A stretch of DNA of 5,229 nucleotides. Source: an uncultured Bacilli bacterium. Lineage in GTDB: Bacteria > Bacillota_I > Bacilli_A > RF39 > UBA660. The position numbers and the translations under genes are program-made. The stretch's first letter is position 1. The number at the start of each line of letters is the position of its first letter. Shown here piece by piece: positions 5,101 through 5,229 of this stretch. Below the pieces are notes generated by a model. The model had not been told where the DNA came from. It saw only the letters and a list, made by a program, of their open reading frames with translations, and searched no databases. The stretch is taken from assembly GCA_947624845.1 (NCBI GenBank), contig CANQMB010000070.1:1-5229 (forward strand), given 5' to 3'.

Positions 5101-5185
5101 TGCCATATCTTCATATCACACGAAAAAGCCATAAAGTATCTAACTTTATGGCAAAAGGAAATAAGCAAATGAAGAAGATATGGTA
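5101..5185. repeat. Outer inverted repeat nested around the right hairpin
   Basis: CCATATCTTC (5103-5112) and GAAGATATGG (5174-5183) are perfectly complementary; a G-U and a T-A pair extend this to 5101-5112 with 5174-5185. They flank the 5128-5152 hairpin with unpaired spacers of 15 and 21 bases. RNA or single-stranded DNA from either strand could fold into a two-level structure. The right arm overlaps the first codons of the possible gene starting at 5169. Confidence 0.55.
5128..5152 (-). terminator. Right copy of the inverted hairpin repeat; intrinsic terminator on the minus strand
   Basis: GCCATAAAGT (5128-5137) and ACTTTATGGC (5143-5152) form a perfect 10-bp stem with a 5-nt loop. Read on the minus strand, the stem is followed by five T residues (complement of 5127-5123), a good rho-independent terminator for leftward transcription entering from beyond the right edge. 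On the plus strand it is followed by AAAA, so it would not terminate rightward transcription. Its inner 22 bases are the exact reverse complement of 4892-4913. Confidence 0.7.
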
Positions 5186-5229
5186 TGAGGTTAAAAGAAA
5201 AATGAATATAGAAAATACCTATTTTAGTT
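5169..5229 (+). CDS. Possible 5' end of a gene running off the window
   Basis: An open frame begins at ATG 5169 and continues to the right edge without a stop: MKKIWYEVKRKMNIENTYFS, 20 complete codons. An AAGGA (5155-5159) lies 9 bases before the ATG, an acceptable site. The residues are lysine-rich and match no family I can recognise at this length. No convincing plus-strand promoter is visible upstream. The frame overlaps the right arm of the outer inverted repeat, so it may instead belong to the repeat rather than to a gene. Confidence 0.3.
   Translation, partial: MKKIWYEVKRKMNIENTYFS

Larger units (their letters stand above)
4868..5168. other. Structured intergenic region without a supported gene
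   Basis: This ~300-bp stretch is very AT-rich. No frame on either strand has both a convincing start and useful length. It contains two inverted copies of a 22-bp hairpin motif, a second inverted repeat around the right copy, a 12-bp direct repeat (5011-5022 and 5079-5090) and a minus-strand promoter-like pair. These are listed separately. Confidence 0.7.

Noticed and set aside
4892..5152. CRISPR array or tandem repeat array
   Set aside because: There are only two copies, in opposite orientation, with no regular spacer units and no cas genes.
5082..5228. A 48-codon minus-strand frame open from the right edge
   Set aside because: It runs through the terminator hairpin and both repeat arms, has hydrophobic AT-rich composition and no visible start; it could be the tail of a gene from the right but there is nothing to support that.

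Overview
The window reads as chromosomal DNA of a low-GC, AT-rich Firmicutes-type bacterium, most likely a member of the Bacilli or a related gut lineage. The basis is the gene order, strong AGGAGG-type ribosome binding sites, A/T-rich third codon positions and B. subtilis-like protein sequences. I cannot name a species. All recognised genes read left to right. TAA or TAG end every complete gene except ylxR, which ends in a TGA overlapping the infB start, and the tryptophans I can see are TGG. This fits the standard bacterial code, though the evidence is thin.

Bases 1-387 hold the 3' end of an unrelated surface-type or phage-type gene. Its last ~50 codons form a GC-rich cassette (about 55% GC by hand count) in which almost every codon ends in C or T. 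The cassette carries a WF-x-RGG...GVLAG...GG...GSRLVL pattern and looks like the variable region of a diversity-generating retroelement (DGR) target, or a swapped cassette. No reverse transcriptase or template repeat is in the window.

Bases 405-4867 are a transcription/translation operon: promoter (TTGGTA-17-TATAAT with extended -10), a short leader with a strong hairpin, rimP, nusA, ylxR (rnpM), infB, an unrecognised 147-residue gene, and a terminator. RimP assists 30S maturation, NusA controls pausing and termination, YlxR/RnpM binds RNA and modulates RNase P, and IF2 delivers initiator tRNA. The operon departs from the usual Bacilli layout: RimP has only its N-terminal domain, NusA has an acidic insertion, ylxQ is missing between ylxR and infB, and the gene after infB is not rbfA.

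Bases 4868-5168 carry no gene I can support but are rich in structure. There are two exact inverted copies of a 22-bp self-complementary motif 259 bp apart end to end, a second inverted repeat nested around the right copy, a 12-bp direct repeat, and a near-consensus minus-strand promoter aimed at the left hairpin. A possible new reading frame starts at 5169 and runs off the right edge.

The best candidates for something new are the DGR-like cassette at the left edge, the inverted-repeat element at the right, and the unknown protein that closes the operon.
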